Positions 5,959 to 5,989 of a stretch of DNA of 5,989 nt are shown here, piece by piece. Positions within the stretch are counted from its first letter, which is position 1. Each line of letters begins with the position of its first letter. Made by a program: the position numbers and the translations under genes. The notes beneath the pieces are model-generated. The model was given only the letters and a program-made list of their open reading frames with translations. It was not told the DNA's origin and did not search any database. Source of the stretch: Candidatus Cryptobacteroides faecihippi (lineage in GTDB: Bacteria; Bacteroidota; Bacteroidia; Bacteroidales; UBA932); contig JAGHSC010000019.1 of NCBI GenBank assembly GCA_018066065.1, positions 1 through 5,989 on the forward strand, read 5' to 3'.

Positions 5959-5989
5959 TGACCAGCGGGACGAGCGAACGTTCTTGCTG

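Overview
The window comes from a Bacteroidota genome, most likely a fairly GC-rich gut-type Bacteroidales. The call rests on a SusC/RagA-type TonB-dependent transporter followed by a SusD/RagB-type lipoprotein, both on the minus strand, and on the susC start, which has an A-rich leader and no Shine-Dalgarno sequence. I cannot name a genus from sequence alone.

Layout, in transcription order (minus strand, right to left). At about 5461-5958 there is an array of eight roughly 62-bp units, each with inverted arms CGTCCACG/CGTGGACG. An AT-rich interrupted palindrome (5401-5440) borders it. The next stretch, down to about 5105, holds a possible 32-codon ORF (5319-5221) and a terminator-like hairpin (5139-5105). 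A weak candidate Bacteroidota promoter (5113-5079) overlaps the tail of that hairpin. The susC leader (about 5070-4800) is almost pure purine, made of GAGAGGAA octamers followed by three 18-bp repeats. susC occupies 4799-1633 and is broken by a frameshift near 3820-3850. susD (1614-145) follows 18 bases later with a clear Shine-Dalgarno-like site. Beyond the susD stop lies a short array of G-rich 12-bp repeats (133-54) and a hairpin cut by the window edge (16-1).

Function. SusC and SusD normally form one outer-membrane complex. SusD is a surface lipoprotein lid that captures a glycan, peptide or other nutrient, and SusC is the barrel that imports it with TonB energy. No glycoside hydrolase, peptidase, sulfatase or sensor/sigma gene lies in the window, so the substrate cannot be assigned. 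As sequenced, SusC is split into 327- and 728-residue pieces. One lost base would explain this and would restore a normal 1055-residue protein. It may be a sequencing or assembly error, a recent mutation or a real pseudogene.

The least explained part is the right-hand 1.2 kb, which has no recognisable protein family. The regular array of alternating CGTCC/GGACG motifs there is the main candidate for undescribed biology. No complete novel system can be demonstrated from this window.
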